Below the pieces are notes generated by a model. The model was not told where the DNA came from. It made no database searches and saw only the letters and a list, made by a program, of their open reading frames with translations. This document shows, piece after piece, positions 46,545-58,019 of a stretch of 64,000 bases of DNA. Source of the stretch: Manis javanica (taxonomy: Eukaryota > Chordata > Mammalia > Pholidota > Manidae); NCBI RefSeq assembly GCF_040802235.1, contig NC_133161.1, positions 148,791,121 to 148,855,120 on the forward strand, in the 5' to 3' direction. The position numbers and the translations under genes are program-made. The number at the start of each line of letters is the position of its first letter. The first letter of the stretch is position 1.

Positions 46545-47090
46545 CTGTGCCCCAGGAAGCGCCTCAGGCCGCCTGGGTGTCCCTTTGCCTGGCAGAATAC
46601 TGCTCGGTTTCTGCTTCTGCTCCAGTGGGAACACGGCTGCCACACCAGAGCGGCTGTCGGCTGCCCGCTGCCCTGGCCTTCGCGAGCATAGCATCTCGTC
46701 ATCATCTGCCCCTGCCTCCTCCAGCGGCTGCTCCCAGCACCCGTCAGGCCTCTGTCCTTCTCCTTGCACTTTAATGCCTTTTCTCTCTTACCTCTGTCCA
46801 GTTATACTTCCTGTCTATCTTTTCTCCAACACATTTCTCCTTCTGTCTTTCTGCCGCTGTTCCAGACCTTCATGCTCTCTGGATCCTCCGTCCCTGAAAC
46901 TGGCCTACTGATACCTCCGTTTTCTTCCCCAAGTCATCTACTGCGAGATGATAGGAAATCTGTGCCTTGGTCTCTGGCCCTTGTGCCTGGCCCTGGGCTC
47001 CTACGACCCTTGTTATTTGCTGTGTGGTAAGGGCACTAGGAGCATCTTTCGTTCCTGTGAGATGACTCTGGGTGGGCTTCTGGGTGCTCC
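46545..47090. other. Intergenic, no gene seen
   Basis: C/T-rich sequence, possibly a diverged L2. No exon supported. Confidence 0.45.
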
Positions 47091-47564
47091 TGGGTGGGGG
47101 CGGTCACCAGAAAGACTGAACCATGATTGAGACCCGGGAATTCTCAGCCCAGCGCTCCAGCCTCGTTTCTAGAGAGGGGAGAGGGGCTGGAAATGGAGCT
47201 GATGATTGATCATGCCTCCATGAGGAGGCCTCCCTGAAACCCCAGTAGGATGGGGCTCGGAGAGCTTCCAGGCCGGTGAGCACACCCACATCTGGGGAGG
47301 ACGATGCACCCAACTCCATGGGGTCAGAGGCTCCTGCACCTGGGGCCCTCCCAGACCTCTTCCTGTGCATCCCCTCATCGGCCCTCCATCCGTGTCCTTT
47401 ATCCTGCCCCGTAGTAAACCAGTAAGCGCGAGTGGTTCTGTGAGCTGCTCTGGCCAATTAATCCAACCAGAGCAGGGGATTGTGGGAACCTCTGATTTAC
47501 AGCCAATCTGTTAGAAACTCAGATGACAACCTGGGCTTGTGATTGGCATCCGAGGTGGGGTGGG

Positions 47565-47591
47565 GAGTGAATTTGGACATAAACATTTGCT
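47565..47591 (+). repeat. 27-bp exact direct repeat, copy 1
   Basis: Identical to 48135-48161. It lies at the left edge of the segment that interrupts the ERVL LTR. Confidence 0.95.
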
Positions 47592-47592
47592 T

Positions 47593-47774
47593 GTTTGTCC
47601 TAGTAATTCCCTTTCTAGAATTCTAGCCTGAGGAAATAATCCAAAATACCGGAGAAATTATATTTGTGTAGATATTTACCCTGGTGTTACTAATAAGAGT
47701 GAAAGAGGTAACAATTTTATCAATAACATAGAACATTTATTGGGTGCTTACTGTCTAGTACGCTCAGGGCTTTA
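47593..47774 (+). repeat. L1+MIR cassette, copy 1 (inside the LTR)
   Basis: This 182 bp segment matches 51303-51483 with about four substitutions and one single-base indel (about 97%). It comprises an L1M-type 3' piece ('gaggaaataatccaaaata') joined to the start of a MIR ('acatttattgggtgcttac'). Confidence 0.93.
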
Positions 47775-47917
47775 TCTTGTGGGGCTGAGCCCTCAACCTG
47801 TGGGATGGGGTGCTGACCCCAGGTGGACAGTGTCAGCACTGAGTTAAGTTCTTGGACACCCTGCTGGAGAACAGAGACTTGCCTGGTGAGGACCCCCACG
47901 TCTCCATGTCCCCTGTC

Positions 47918-47931
47918 TGGTGTCAGAAGTG
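47918..47931 (+). other. ERVL primer binding site (tRNA-Leu type)
   Basis: TGGTGTCAGAAGTG is complementary to the 3' end of tRNA-Leu and sits immediately after the LTR, where an ERVL primer binding site belongs. The next bases diverge. Confidence 0.7.
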
Positions 47932-49490
47932 TTCTGAGTGCGGTGGTGGTGTGAGGAAAGGGCTTCATTGAGCAGACAAGTGCATTAAAAAAAAACAAAT
48001 GATAACAAATACATTTTTGCTTAAAAACGGTTCCACAAACAGCTAAGCAATTTGAACATTTCACTTCATGTTTGGACTCTTACTGAAACGTTAATGGATT
48101 GCCTTCAACATAATGTCAGTGTTGATAAAAATCAGAGTGAATTTGGACATAAACATTTGCTCTAATTCTTGTAACACAAACACTTCTAATAGTTATTGAG
48201 TTTCCTTAGAAAAATCAATTTCTTTCTATGTAATTATGGCTCATGTAATGTTCAATATCCAGCTCTCAAAAGTATCTTTTATGCCCTTTTTGCTATTTCA
48301 AGAAATAGTTGCTTTTTGCTTTTATTCCACTTGAGATAAGATCAGCCTAGAACCATATCAAGTAAGCATATAAAGTAGGGCCATTAATTCTAACAATAAA
48401 TCTATGATGAGCATTTATATAAAAAAGAATCTTTGGCTGTTTCAGGAAGTGTCTAAATACTAGATAAATCACTACCCTTTTCCCAACCATTGCAAATAAT
48501 TGCTTGTGTTATCGATGATTCTCTAACCTCAGATACGATTTTCATCTCTATTGTAAGGAAGAACTTTAATTCACCAGTTGTGAAACAAATTTATACACGT
48601 AATACAAAAATCAACATGGTTTTAAACATTATTTTTGGGCAAAAGGTCCTTCTGTATGTTGGAGTGACCCTGAGTAACATAGAAGCAATTACTTCTACTT
48701 ACTTTTGTCTGAAATGGTTAGAAAAACCTCACCTTTCTGGCTTCTTGGGCTGGATTCCAGCGTGGACTGTATGTTAGAGCTGTCTAGTCACTGTAGTTAA
48801 CACTAGCCACTGTAAGAACCCTCAGATCTCAGTAGCTCATTGACATAAAGTTTTATGCTGATCAGGTCGGATTACACTATTGGGTATCTCGCCTCCACTT
48901 GGTGACACAGGGACCTGTCAGGCTCTTTCTATTTGTGCTGCCAGGCCCCTCAGATAGACATGTGGTGTGGGACCTGCTGGGGGCCAGGTTGGAAGGGGCT
49001 CACATCACTTTCTCCCGTATCTATTGGCCGTTCTACCACCAGAGGTTGGGGCAGCGTTGAGGGGCACACGGGTTTGAGTTGGGACAATTAGCTCCTAAAA
49101 TTGGGCGAGCAAGTTCACCTCCAGGGCGGGTTGGGAGGGCCGGACATCACAGAATTAGGAATCCTTGGGAACTAGGATGGGAAGCTTGTACTTTCTAAGT
49201 CTTAATTAGAAGATTCAGTTTCCTGGAGACTCAAACAGGAGACCAAGAGCTAAATTGTCTGTTTAACCTGCAGCCTGTGGGCTAGGTGAAGTCTACCTGA
49301 AAGTTTTTGCCAAACTAAAAAATTTAATTCACTAATACAAAACTCATGAAGAGGGAGAACAGCAGGCCACAATGCTCGCCCCAAGAGGCTTGCATCGATT
49401 AATAATGTAAAATTTACTTATTTAAAATTGAATGTAATCATTTATGTCATTCTGAACTCTTCAAGTTTCGATCACGGAAGCTGTCCTTCT
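47932..49490. other. AT-rich intergenic sequence
   Basis: AT-rich to about 48780, without a recognised retroviral gene or L1 motif. An unresolved old interspersed repeat may lie at 48780-49060. No gene supported. Confidence 0.45.
48135..48161 (+). repeat. 27-bp exact direct repeat, copy 2
   Basis: Identical to 47565-47591, 570 bp apart. Here it lies in AT-rich sequence outside the LTR. Confidence 0.95.
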
Positions 49491-49496
49491 CTGCTT

Positions 49497-49613
49497 TAAA
49501 GTGCATAAGAGTTACCTGGGTGTCTGGTTAACACGAGGGTCTGATTGGGTAGGACCCAAGATCCTGCGTTTTTAACGAGCTTCTAGGTCATGCCCGTGGT
49601 GCTGGTCTGAGGG
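49497..49613 (+). mobile_element. MER5-type (hAT-Charlie) remnant
   Basis: 'agtgcataagagttacctgg', 'gagggtctgattgggtagga', 'tcctgcgtttttaacgagct' and 'gtcatgcccgtggtgctggt' follow MER5A. Confidence 0.72.
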
Positions 49614-49966
49614 AAGCAGCAGCAAGGCCCCAGAGCAGAACACGGACAGAGCAGTATAGAAGTTCATCCTCAAAGAGCAAATGGTCATGAATGCTCTCAA
49701 CTCACTTTTGAGCCCTGTTCAATTTTGGTCCGTGTGTGCTGCTCGCGGAGGGACCGCGTCACTGGAGCTGGGAGGCCCTGGGCGTGAACCCAGGACGGTC
49801 GCTCAGGGGTATGTGAGCCCAAGTGAGGAGCTGACCCCTCAGAGCCTCCGGCTCCTCCGCAAAGAGCAGTGTCTGCTTAAAGGGTCGCGAGGGTCCGAGG
49901 AAGGTCTGGACCGCGTCTGGCCAGAACCGGCCCGGGCAGGTGCAGGCTTGTTCTCAGTCCACAAGT

Positions 49967-50111
49967 GCTCATCTATTTCGTTTGACCTAGTAATCCCCTT
50001 TCTAGAATTCCAGCCTGAGGAAATAATCCAGAATACCGGGGGAATTATATTTGTGTTATTAATAAGAGTGAAAGAGGTAACCATTTTATCAATAACATAG
50101 AACATTTATTG
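49967..50111 (+). repeat. L1+MIR cassette, copy 2
   Basis: Matches 51290-51452 at about 93%. It lacks 18 bp between two GTGT motifs present in the other copies, a typical deletion between short direct repeats. It ends abruptly at the start of the MIR part. Confidence 0.9.
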
Positions 50112-50114
50112 TTT

Positions 50115-51175
50115 GATGTCAGCGGAACCATCATATGACTGGCAAGCAGTTGAATTTCTCACCCTGGCCCTAGATTAAGACAATGAAGCCCTCTGTGTGC
50201 TGAGCGGTGTGGCCCGGTCCCCGTGGACTGAGGCACCTGAGCTGACCGCTTCCATCTTCAGAACAGGATTCTGCCTCCAGTTCTGGAACAGATTTCGGCG
50301 GAGGCATCCAGAACCATCTTGCTTTGTTTCTTTCAGCCTGGGAGCCTCATTCATCCTCCGTCCACTGTGCCTGACCGACTGCCGGTCTCTGGACACAGTC
50401 CCTGGAGTCCCCTTTCTGGGGCCACACGAAACAAGCTTACTGTTTACATGTAAGACTTCATATGCTCCCCCTTGGGTTCTGCAATCCACCTGTCCAGTTA
50501 AGAAATTTCATTTTTGATTCTTAAAGTTACACAAAAATGTATTTTCCTTATCACAAAGAGAAAAGAATGTTGCTGAAAAGGCCAAAGTCTCATTTAACCC
50601 CAGTGCTGTCCCCTCACTCCAGTCCCCTAAAGGGACCCCACGGTTTTGAGTTTAATCACTCACTCTGTGATTTTGAAGATGAGTTTCTGTAATTGGAAAT
50701 TCTGCAGATGCTTAGAAGTGTTTGGTAGGAATGTGAGGGTTTGTCCTGTTCTGCTCTCTTCATCTCACTGTGCTTCCTAAGCAAGCTCACCTAGACTCAC
50801 GGTTTCCACGGTTACCAGTGACAACCTCAGAATTTATAGTGATCACATGCAACAGTAACCTCAGGATTTACGTCTTCAGCCCAGATCTCTCTCTGGAGTT
50901 CTAGAACTGTGTATCTCCTGGACATCTCCATCTAGAACTCCCACAGGTACCTCAAACCCGACTTGCCTAAATCTCAACTTCCAAGCTTCCTCCTAAAGCT
51001 GTTCCTCTTTCTGCTTTTCCTCAGAGCACCGAACCACCCAAGCCCAAAGGAAATCCAAGCAAAAAAAAGAAAAGGAAGAGAAAATACAGTGATTTTGGGT
51101 GCATGCACATTAAATGTTCTTATGAATCTGACAGTGTTAAAAAGGAAAAAGTCCTAAAATATAGAAGGTTTCTAT
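50115..51175. other. Intergenic, no gene seen
   Basis: No exon supported; an A-rich stretch lies at 51060-51080. Confidence 0.5.
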
Positions 51176-51179
51176 TAAA

Positions 51180-51440
51180 TAATATTAAAATAATAGCTTA
51201 TGCTGGCAAGGGTGGTGAAGCACGTGGCCTTGAAAATCGGTACGATCCTTGGGAATGCAGTTCGGCAAGTGTGACAGGTGCCCACAGGAGCTCATCTGTT
51301 TCGTTTGTCTAGTAATTCCCTTTCTAGAATTCTAGCCTGAGGAAATAATCCAAAATACCGGAGAAATTATATTTGTGTAGATATTTACCCTGGTGTTATT
51401 AATAAGAGTGAAAGAAGTAATAATTTTATCAATAACATAG
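51180..51440 (+). mobile_element. L1M-type LINE 3' fragment (cassette copy 3, left part)
   Basis: 'tatgctggcaagggtggtga', 'ttgggaatgcagttcggcaa' and 'tagcctgaggaaataatcca' follow the 3' region of old L1 elements. The cassette shared with 47.6 and 50.0 kb starts within it (51290 or 51303). Confidence 0.75.
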
Positions 51441-51483
51441 AACATTTATTGGGTGCTTACTGTCTAGTAGGCTCAGGGCTTTA
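51303..51483 (+). repeat. L1+MIR cassette, copy 3 (likely source)
   Basis: Only here does the cassette continue naturally on both sides, into more L1 on the left and a complete MIR on the right. It is therefore the probable original from which the other two copies were made. Confidence 0.9.
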
Positions 51484-51670
51484 CATCTATTAGCTCATTT
51501 TCTCCTTATAGAAAACTTGTGAGTTAAATGCTATTGTTAGGCCCACTTTAGAAAGTAGAAAACCAATGTTTAATAAATTTAAGTATTTTGCCCAAGGTCA
51601 TGTAGCAAGTAAGTTACATGTTGAGATCGGAACTCATGTCAGGCTCCACAGCCTGTTATGCTGAACTTGG
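51440..51670 (-). mobile_element. MIR SINE, nearly full length, reverse orientation
   Basis: 'catttattgggtgcttactg', 'gggctttacatctattagct', 'attttgcccaaggtcatgta' and 'ggaactcatgtcaggctcca' form a complete reverse MIR. Confidence 0.82.
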
Positions 51671-51674
51671 GTAA

Positions 51675-52385
51675 ATCATGTAATTCACTAGTGAAGCATT
51701 TTGCAGCTGTTAACAAGGTGGATGCAAAGACTATGAGCATAAAAATATGACTCATTCATTTATTCAACAGCTACTGTTGCATACATTCATTTGCTGGATG
51801 ACTGAAATGTGAAACGAACAAAACAGGATGCAAAATGGTGTACATACATATAAAAGATATTGGAAAAATATCAGAAGGGAATACATTGTTCCGTCTTTTG
51901 CCCCACGGGAGCCTCAAGTTGGCTCCGTGTTTTCTTGACATGGCCTCAGTTTCTGCTAGATTTCTGGTAAGACAAGATGTCCTAGGTTCATCTTGCAAAT
52001 TTTCTGCCCAAGACCTAGAATCAGCCATTTCTCTTTGGACCCCTACTTCATTTTAGTGAGAAATAATTTTAAATACCATAATCTGGTGCTAGGGGTACTC
52101 ACTACTATGGGCTTAGTTATTGATTTCGGATCTTTTCAGTGGGCAGAGCTAGGAAATATTTTTTTAAAAATCATTAGTTCATATTGGTACTTTCAATTCA
52201 AATTCAGAACCCCAAAGGTTTTATTTAAGATTGTGTTTTTTAGGTTTCCCATATGCTCCCTGCCCCCAAGAATGCAGAGCCTCCTCTATCAGCAGCCCTC
52301 ACTGGAGGGTACGTTTGTTAAAATTGATGAACTAATATTTACACATTGTAATTACTCCAATGTCCATAGCTTACTTTCAGGCTAA
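51675..52385. other. AT-rich intergenic, no gene seen
   Basis: A short L2-like 'actcattcatttattcaaca' piece lies near 51750. Nothing else supported. Confidence 0.5.
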
Positions 52386-52389
52386 CTCT

Positions 52390-53400
52390 TCATGTTGTAC
52401 ATTTTACGGATTTGGACAAACTGTCATGTCACGTATCCATTATCATAGCGTCACGCAAAGTGTTTCCACTGCCCTGGAGAATCCTCTGTTCTCTGTCTGT
52501 TCATCCCCCCGCACGCCATCCACTGGTAAGCACGGATTTCTTAAAAACCATATCCATGATTTTGCTTTTCCAGAACGCCAGGTAGTTGGAATCATACTAT
52601 ATGTAGCTTTTCTTTCACTTAATAATATACATTTAATGTTCCTCCATGTTTTTCATGGCTTCATAGCTTATTCCTTTTTAGTGCTGAATCATATTCCCTT
52701 GCGTGGACATACCACAGTTCACCCACTGAACGCCATCTTGGTTGCTTCCAAGTGTTGGCATTCATAAATACAGCTGTATAAATCCTGTGTTCAGGGTTTT
52801 GTATGACAAGTTCAACTCCTTTGGTGAAATACCAGAGAGTGGAGTTGCTGGGTAATATGGTCAGAGTATGTTTAGTTTTATCACAAACTGCCAAACTCTT
52901 CCAAAGTAGCTGTACCTTTCTGCACTCTCACAAGCGGGGAATGAGAATTTCTGTCGCTCCATGTCCTTGTTAGCATTTGGTACTATCAGTGTTCTGGATT
53001 TTTGTTATTCTAATCAGTGTGTAGTGTGGTGTCCCATTGTTTGAATTTGCATTTTTCTGCTGACAGATGATGGCAGGCATGTTTTGTTTTCATATGCTTC
53101 TTTGTTATCTGTATATCTGCTATTAAGGTCTTTGGCACTTGTTTTAATCTAGTTTGTTTTCTTATTGTTGAGTTTGAAGAGTTCTTTGTATATTTTGGAT
53201 AATAGTCTTTTATCAAATATGCCTTTTACTCATACTCTCTCCCAGTCTGTGGCTTGTCTTCTCATTGGCATTATCTTTTGCAGAACAAAAGTTTTTAAGG
53301 ACTACAAGCTTTTCAGTTAAATGTTTTGATCTTACATCTATGTCTCCTTTCTTCTATGCTGAAAATACTGGTTCCTAATGACATCAAGAAAATTATTCAT
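52390..53400. mobile_element. L1M-type LINE fragment (~1 kb)
   Basis: 'gttggaatcatactatatgt', 'ttccatgg'-like 'tttttcatggcttcatagct', 'catcttggttgcttccaagt', 'gagttctttgtatattttgg' and 'cagtctgtggcttgtcttct' are the well-known consecutive blocks of an old mammalian L1 segment. Frames here (for example 52360-52767 +) derive from it. Confidence 0.82.
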
Positions 53401-53491
53401 TTGTTTTATCCCTCAACAGTCTCAGAATAACAATGCAAACAATCATACCAACATATGATTATTAAAACATTTTCATTTTTTTCCAGTTGCT

Positions 53492-53832
53492 GTATAGGCT
53501 GGGTGTTCGTGTCCTGCTGCCCACCTCCTGATTCATGAGTTGAAGCTCTGACTCCCCGTGATGGTGTCTGGAGATGAGCCCTTGGGAGGTAATGAGCATT
53601 AGGGGAGTTCACGAGGGAGGGGCCACATGCTGGGGTTAGTGCCCTTATAAGAAGAGACAGAGGGCTTGTTCCCTTCCTCTCTCTGCCTTGTGAGGACACA
53701 GCACAAGTGTTCTCACCAGAAATGGAGCCCTGCAGACCTTGATCTTGGACTTCCAGAACTGTGAGAACCAAATTTCTGATTTTGAAGCCACCCAGTCTGT
53801 GGTATTTTCTTATGGCACCCCAAGCAGATCAA
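53492..53832 (+). mobile_element. MaLR-type (MLT1/MST-like) LTR
   Basis: 'tgttcgtgtcctgctgccca', 'catgagttgaagctctgact', 'gcccttataagaagagacag', 'ccttgatcttggacttccag' and 'agccacccagtctgtggtat' follow the MaLR LTR from end to end. Confidence 0.85.
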
Positions 53833-54119
53833 GTTCTTTTTGTCCTTAGGGATATTCTTGTCACTGGGCATATTCTAGAACACATTTTAAATTGAGTTTT
53901 TAAAAAGGAAAAGGAAATTAGGAATCTTAATGGATTTTGGAAGTTAACATTTTTTCTGATGTTCAGATTTTTGCCTTAAGGGTAAACTCGGTGTAATGTA
54001 GGTTGAAAATTAGCTTCTGGTACCTATGGGGTACAATATGAAAACATTTGAAATATAAATTCTTTGTAAAGTTGTAGCTTACAACATGAATTGTTGAAAA
54101 TGTGCTCAAGTTACTTTTG

Positions 54120-54590
54120 TCATTTGAGTACAGAAATCATGAAGATAAAAAAAGTGTGGAATTTAGAGCAATTTACTAATAGACCTTTAACTGATTCAAA
54201 GTACTGAAGAATGTTGGTGTAGTTATTCAGTAAATGTTGGGCTGTATCAGGGGGAGGCACATGCACGTCGTGTATGAACATATGCAAACACATTAGCACA
54301 TATTTTATTAGCCTAGAATCTAAGCAATAACTGTACCAAAGGTACAGATTCCTACAACTGAAGAAGGAGAGCAACTTAAAAAAATTGATTGATTTGAACT
54401 TATTTCTTTCATTGTGAAGTAGTTCCAGTGATTGATAATCTAGTTGAAATATGTAGGCATCTAAAAAATCTAATGAATTTTGTATTTCTAGTTTAAGGGC
54501 AGATATAACTGAAATAAATGTTAAACTCTGAGATAATTTCCTTGTAGGTCCCCAAATCATTTCAACTAATCCAAAGAATATTTCTGCCAA
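54120..54590 (-). other. Unrecognised 156-codon open frame in AT-rich DNA
   Basis: This is an uninterrupted frame of 156 codons in sequence of roughly 65% A+T. That is longer than expected by chance at this composition, where stop codons should come about every 15 codons. It opens at a TTG with no ATG at that point. The translation is Leu/Phe/Ile-rich with no domain I can name. The opening LAEIFFGLVEM faintly recalls the C-terminal part of domesticated hAT-type transposases (LADIF.xLNEL pattern), but this is not convincing. No promoter, splice signals or poly(A) site were tied to it. Confidence 0.15.
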
Positions 54591-54954
54591 CAGTGCTTGT
54601 CATTTCATGTCATTTCATTTTGCTTTTGACCCATGCAGTGTAAATGAAGAATTGACCCATGATTTATAGTGTTTTGTAAATAGCAATACTTGAAAATTTC
54701 CAGTTCAGCCTATATCTACCCGTGAGAAAACTACAGTGTTTTAAGTTTATTCATTTATTGTAATTATAGTAAACAGCAAAGAGGCCAAGATAACCAGACT
54801 ATAAATGCACGTGAGGAGGATGGGACTAAACTCACTCGGCCCCTCTCCAGAGCACGGATGCCCCTCCGAGAACCTGGGAGCATTCATTCAGAGCTCAAGG
54901 AGCTCCCCTCTCTGTTTTGCTCACTGGTCATTGCTTAAGGCCTTGGCACCCAGC

Positions 54955-55100
54955 CCCATAGGATGTTAGGGCCAGGAGCACTCTTAGAGATCTAGTCCCA
55001 ACCCTGTTCTTTAAAGATGAGGGATCTGAGGTCTCAGAGGGATGGCAAACGTTTCCAAAGATTGTAAAGTTAGCTACTTTCAGGACTCACATCCATATCA
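54955..55100 (-). mobile_element. MIR-type fragment, reverse orientation
   Basis: 'ttagggccaggagcactctt', 'agagatctagtcccaaccct' and 'aaagatgagggatctgaggt' resemble the reverse strand of a MIR-family SINE. Confidence 0.6.
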
Positions 55101-55299
55101 TGAATAATAAAAATACGTAAAATCGAAAACGTCAGAATCCAGTTGTTCTTTGGCAGAATTAATTTAGTCCAATAGAGTTGGAACTGACCAGTTGCATTGC
55201 TGGGATGTGGTGAGGTAAAACAGGACTTTCTGAAAGATCTGTAAGCCACTTTTGCTTAGAAAATCTACTTATGTAACACCTTGTTTTCATAGATTAAGG

Positions 55300-55640
55300 G
55301 AAAAATTGGATCATCTAAGTAGCTGCAAAAAAAAGCATTTGACAAAATTCAACACTCTTTCAAGGTTAAAAAAACTTAGTAGATTGATATTAGACAAGGG
55401 ATATGAGCTTTTGTAACATGATCAAAGATATCTCTAAAAGACCTATAGCAAACATCACACTTACTGGTGAGGTTATAGAAGTATTCCCATTAAAAACAGG
55501 AATACGACAAGGACCACTATCATTGATATTCTATGGCCAATGCAATAAAACAAGAAAAAGAAATAAGAGGTAAGGGATTGGAAAGAAATACAAAGCTCTC
55601 TTTATTTCTAGATGATGTGATTCAAAATGCCAAGAGAATC
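55300..55640 (+). mobile_element. L1 ORF2 fragment (reverse-transcriptase region), decayed
   Basis: The DNA follows L1 ORF2 through 'aaaaaagcatttgacaaaat', 'gcaaacatcacacttactgg', 'ggaatacgacaaggaccact' and 'tttatttctagatgatgtga'. The last block covers the F-x-DD reverse-transcriptase motif (LFLDDV). Frameshifts and small deletions break the frame, so it is an inactive fossil in + orientation. Confidence 0.87.
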
Positions 55641-55644
55641 TAAA

Positions 55645-57280
55645 TATCTGCTTAAAAGACCCCTTAGGGAAATGAGCAAGATAAGGGTGAAGGTCAGGTC
55701 CAGAAGGAATGAAAGAATCAGAGCTTGGGAGTTTGGGAGATGAGGAAATAGACACGACATGATGGAAGAAACTCTGCTTATGAGCATCTGCTCCTCTGTG
55801 GGCATCTTGACTCCTCTCTCTTTTCTCAGTGTGGGCAAGAGCTGGTTTTCATTCCCTTCTGCTCCATCTCCTCACCTACTTCTTGCCTTTCTTCCAAGAA
55901 AGGGAGATGGTGGGTTATGATTTCTTTCCTCTCTGTTCCTCCTGGATTCGCACAAAGAAGAGACCCAAAGATGCTTCCAGAACGCAGCCAGGGCCTTCCC
56001 TTCGCTCCTGAACAACAATCTCCATTTAGGGAAGCTGGTCAGATATGAGTCTCCTCAGAACCCAGATCAGAGCTCGCTCTGATAAACTCTCCCTCTTTTC
56101 TCTCCTGTAGTGTTTTTGAATACCTAAGTCAAGACTCAGAGGGCCCAAAGAAACATCTTGATAAGAAACAGAAATGGTGTTGAGCATTCACCTAGTCCTG
56201 AAGACACCCTTTGAGAACAGACCCCCTCTGGCTCCTGAAGCCCTCTGGCAGCCTCCTCCTTTCCTTTTCCTGCATCGCTGCCAGCCTCTGAGAGAAAAAG
56301 CAAGAGCCACCTCTTTGTTAAGCAGCTAAGGTCCCTGCTTATTCTTGGTTCTCTTGTTTGACTGCCAGGGCCCTGGCCATTACCTGCTGAGGTCACCTGA
56401 GAGGCCAGTGCTGTCGTCATGGACACTAGTCCGGGGGGTCTGTCCTGGGCCTCATCCAGGCCGCAGCTCCAGGAGACGAACTGCAGATGGTTCTTCTATT
56501 TTTAGGTCCTGGGATGCTGCTCATGAATGAGCCAGTGACCTGGAAGAGCAATTCTCCCTCCAGTCTGTATTATTTCTGACTCCCCTATTTCCCTCACTGT
56601 TCTAGCAGAATTCCCCTCTGTCTATAGCAGTGGGACAAAATGACCCGGAATTCACTGAACTGGACCTTAGTCTGAGAACATGGAGCCTGCCAAGACTCCA
56701 GCTACCGGGACTGGCGTCACGCACAACAGCCTGGACTGCTTGTGACACTCAGGGATCTCCAAGACTTCTTATCACGCCTTCCTGTCAGTGAAACATTTTC
56801 GAGCATGCACTCCAGTTTTGCTTCTGTATTTATTCATAAATTCTCTACATAAATATTTGATTTAATATATGTTATAAAGCTCATACGGGAGACAGGAGAT
56901 TTACAGGTTGAGATGGTTCTAAAGGGTCGGAAGGCCTCACACTCCTTCCTTGTACTTCACAAATCTTCTGTCATTGTCATCCCACTATGGCAACTCTGCT
57001 CTGCATAGTGAAATGAGAAAATGTGTTTTGGAGGCTTTTTTTTTTTTGAACTGCAGCCTATCTATTGTTGATATGAGGAATAATGGAAAGGATTTTGCTG
57101 GCAAAAGTATTTTCTCTTTCCCAATAGATAGTGATAAATATGTGAAAGTTCTTTATTGGAGAAGTGATAACTTTTGGGTTAAACATTGCCCCCTCTCTCA
57201 GGTCTCTTAAAACACAAATCTTCCTGAAAGAAGTTGAGAGAAGCAGCAGTTATGGCTCCGGTCCTTTCGGTTGATGCCTA
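55645..57280. other. Intergenic, no gene seen
   Basis: No exon supported; a T12 run lies at about 57037. Confidence 0.5.
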
Positions 57281-57284
57281 AATT

Positions 57285-57370
57285 CTCAGAGCCCCAGGTG
57301 CCCGATGTAGTGCCTGGTGCATGTCAGAAGAGCTCAATAAATATTTGTTGAAAGAGTGAATGAGTGTAGA
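57285..57370 (+). mobile_element. L2-type LINE 3' terminus
   Basis: 'gatgtagtgcctggtgcatg' followed by 'gctcaataaatatttgttga' and a GAATGAGTG tail is the L2 3' end. Confidence 0.75.
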
Positions 57371-57374
57371 AAAG

Positions 57375-58015
57375 GCACAGAAGGGGAAAGACCAAGAGCA
57401 AGAAGGAAGGGTGCTGGGCGATGATGGGGGGCTGTTTCCTTCTCTTCCTAATTCAGGACAGCCCGGCCGCTCCCAGGTCAGGGCTCCTCTCGCCTGAGAC
57501 TCTGCTGGCCAGGCCTGCACGGGGGTCCAGGGCCCTCCAGGTGTGAGAATGGCCCCTCTACCCTGCAGACACTGGGCAGGAGGTCTCTTCCTGCGTCTCT
57601 GTTAGGCTTAGCAGGGGCTCTTCCATCAGCTGCACCTCTCTGGGCTCCTAGAGCAGCCCAGGGGGAGGGAGGGGTCTGCCGCTCTCAGACTCGCCCTTGT
57701 CTCTGGGGCCAAAGAGGGACCCGCCCCCTTCGGTGTCTGCAGGACGTTTCCTTGGCAGTAGAGGGAGGCTTCCCCTTCCGGAGAAAAGACACATGGTGAA
57801 ATGGACTCTACGCACCTAGTCAGCTTTGGGCTGGTTTTTGCTTGTTTCTTTTTTTGACTCCCTTCACCCAAAAGTAGAAAGGGTTTTTCAGAGTTTGGTT
57901 TAAGATGATAGTCTGAGCAGGAACCTCCATCCCCCTTTACTGTCTAGAGTTTCGTTATGCCCCTAGAAATAAAGGTATGTATGATGTCTAGGTATCTGTG
58001 TACATGAATGTGTCT
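57375..58015. other. Intergenic, no gene seen
   Basis: GC-rich, then AT-rich; nothing supported. Confidence 0.5.
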
Positions 58016-58019
58016 CCGT

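Larger units (their letters stand above)
47095..47917 (+). mobile_element. ERVL-type LTR interrupted by a ~200 bp insertion
   Basis: The left part (47095-47567) carries 'gatgattgatcatgcctcca', 'ggctcggagagcttccaggc', 'gagtggttctgtgagctgct' and 'gcttgtgattggcatccgag'. The right part (47775-47917) carries 'gagccctcaacctgtgggat' and 'gagttaagttcttggacacc'. Together they follow one LTR, and a tRNA-Leu-type primer binding site follows directly. The middle is split by foreign sequence at about 47568-47774. The 5' border is approximate; no retroviral gene was recognised downstream. Confidence 0.72.
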
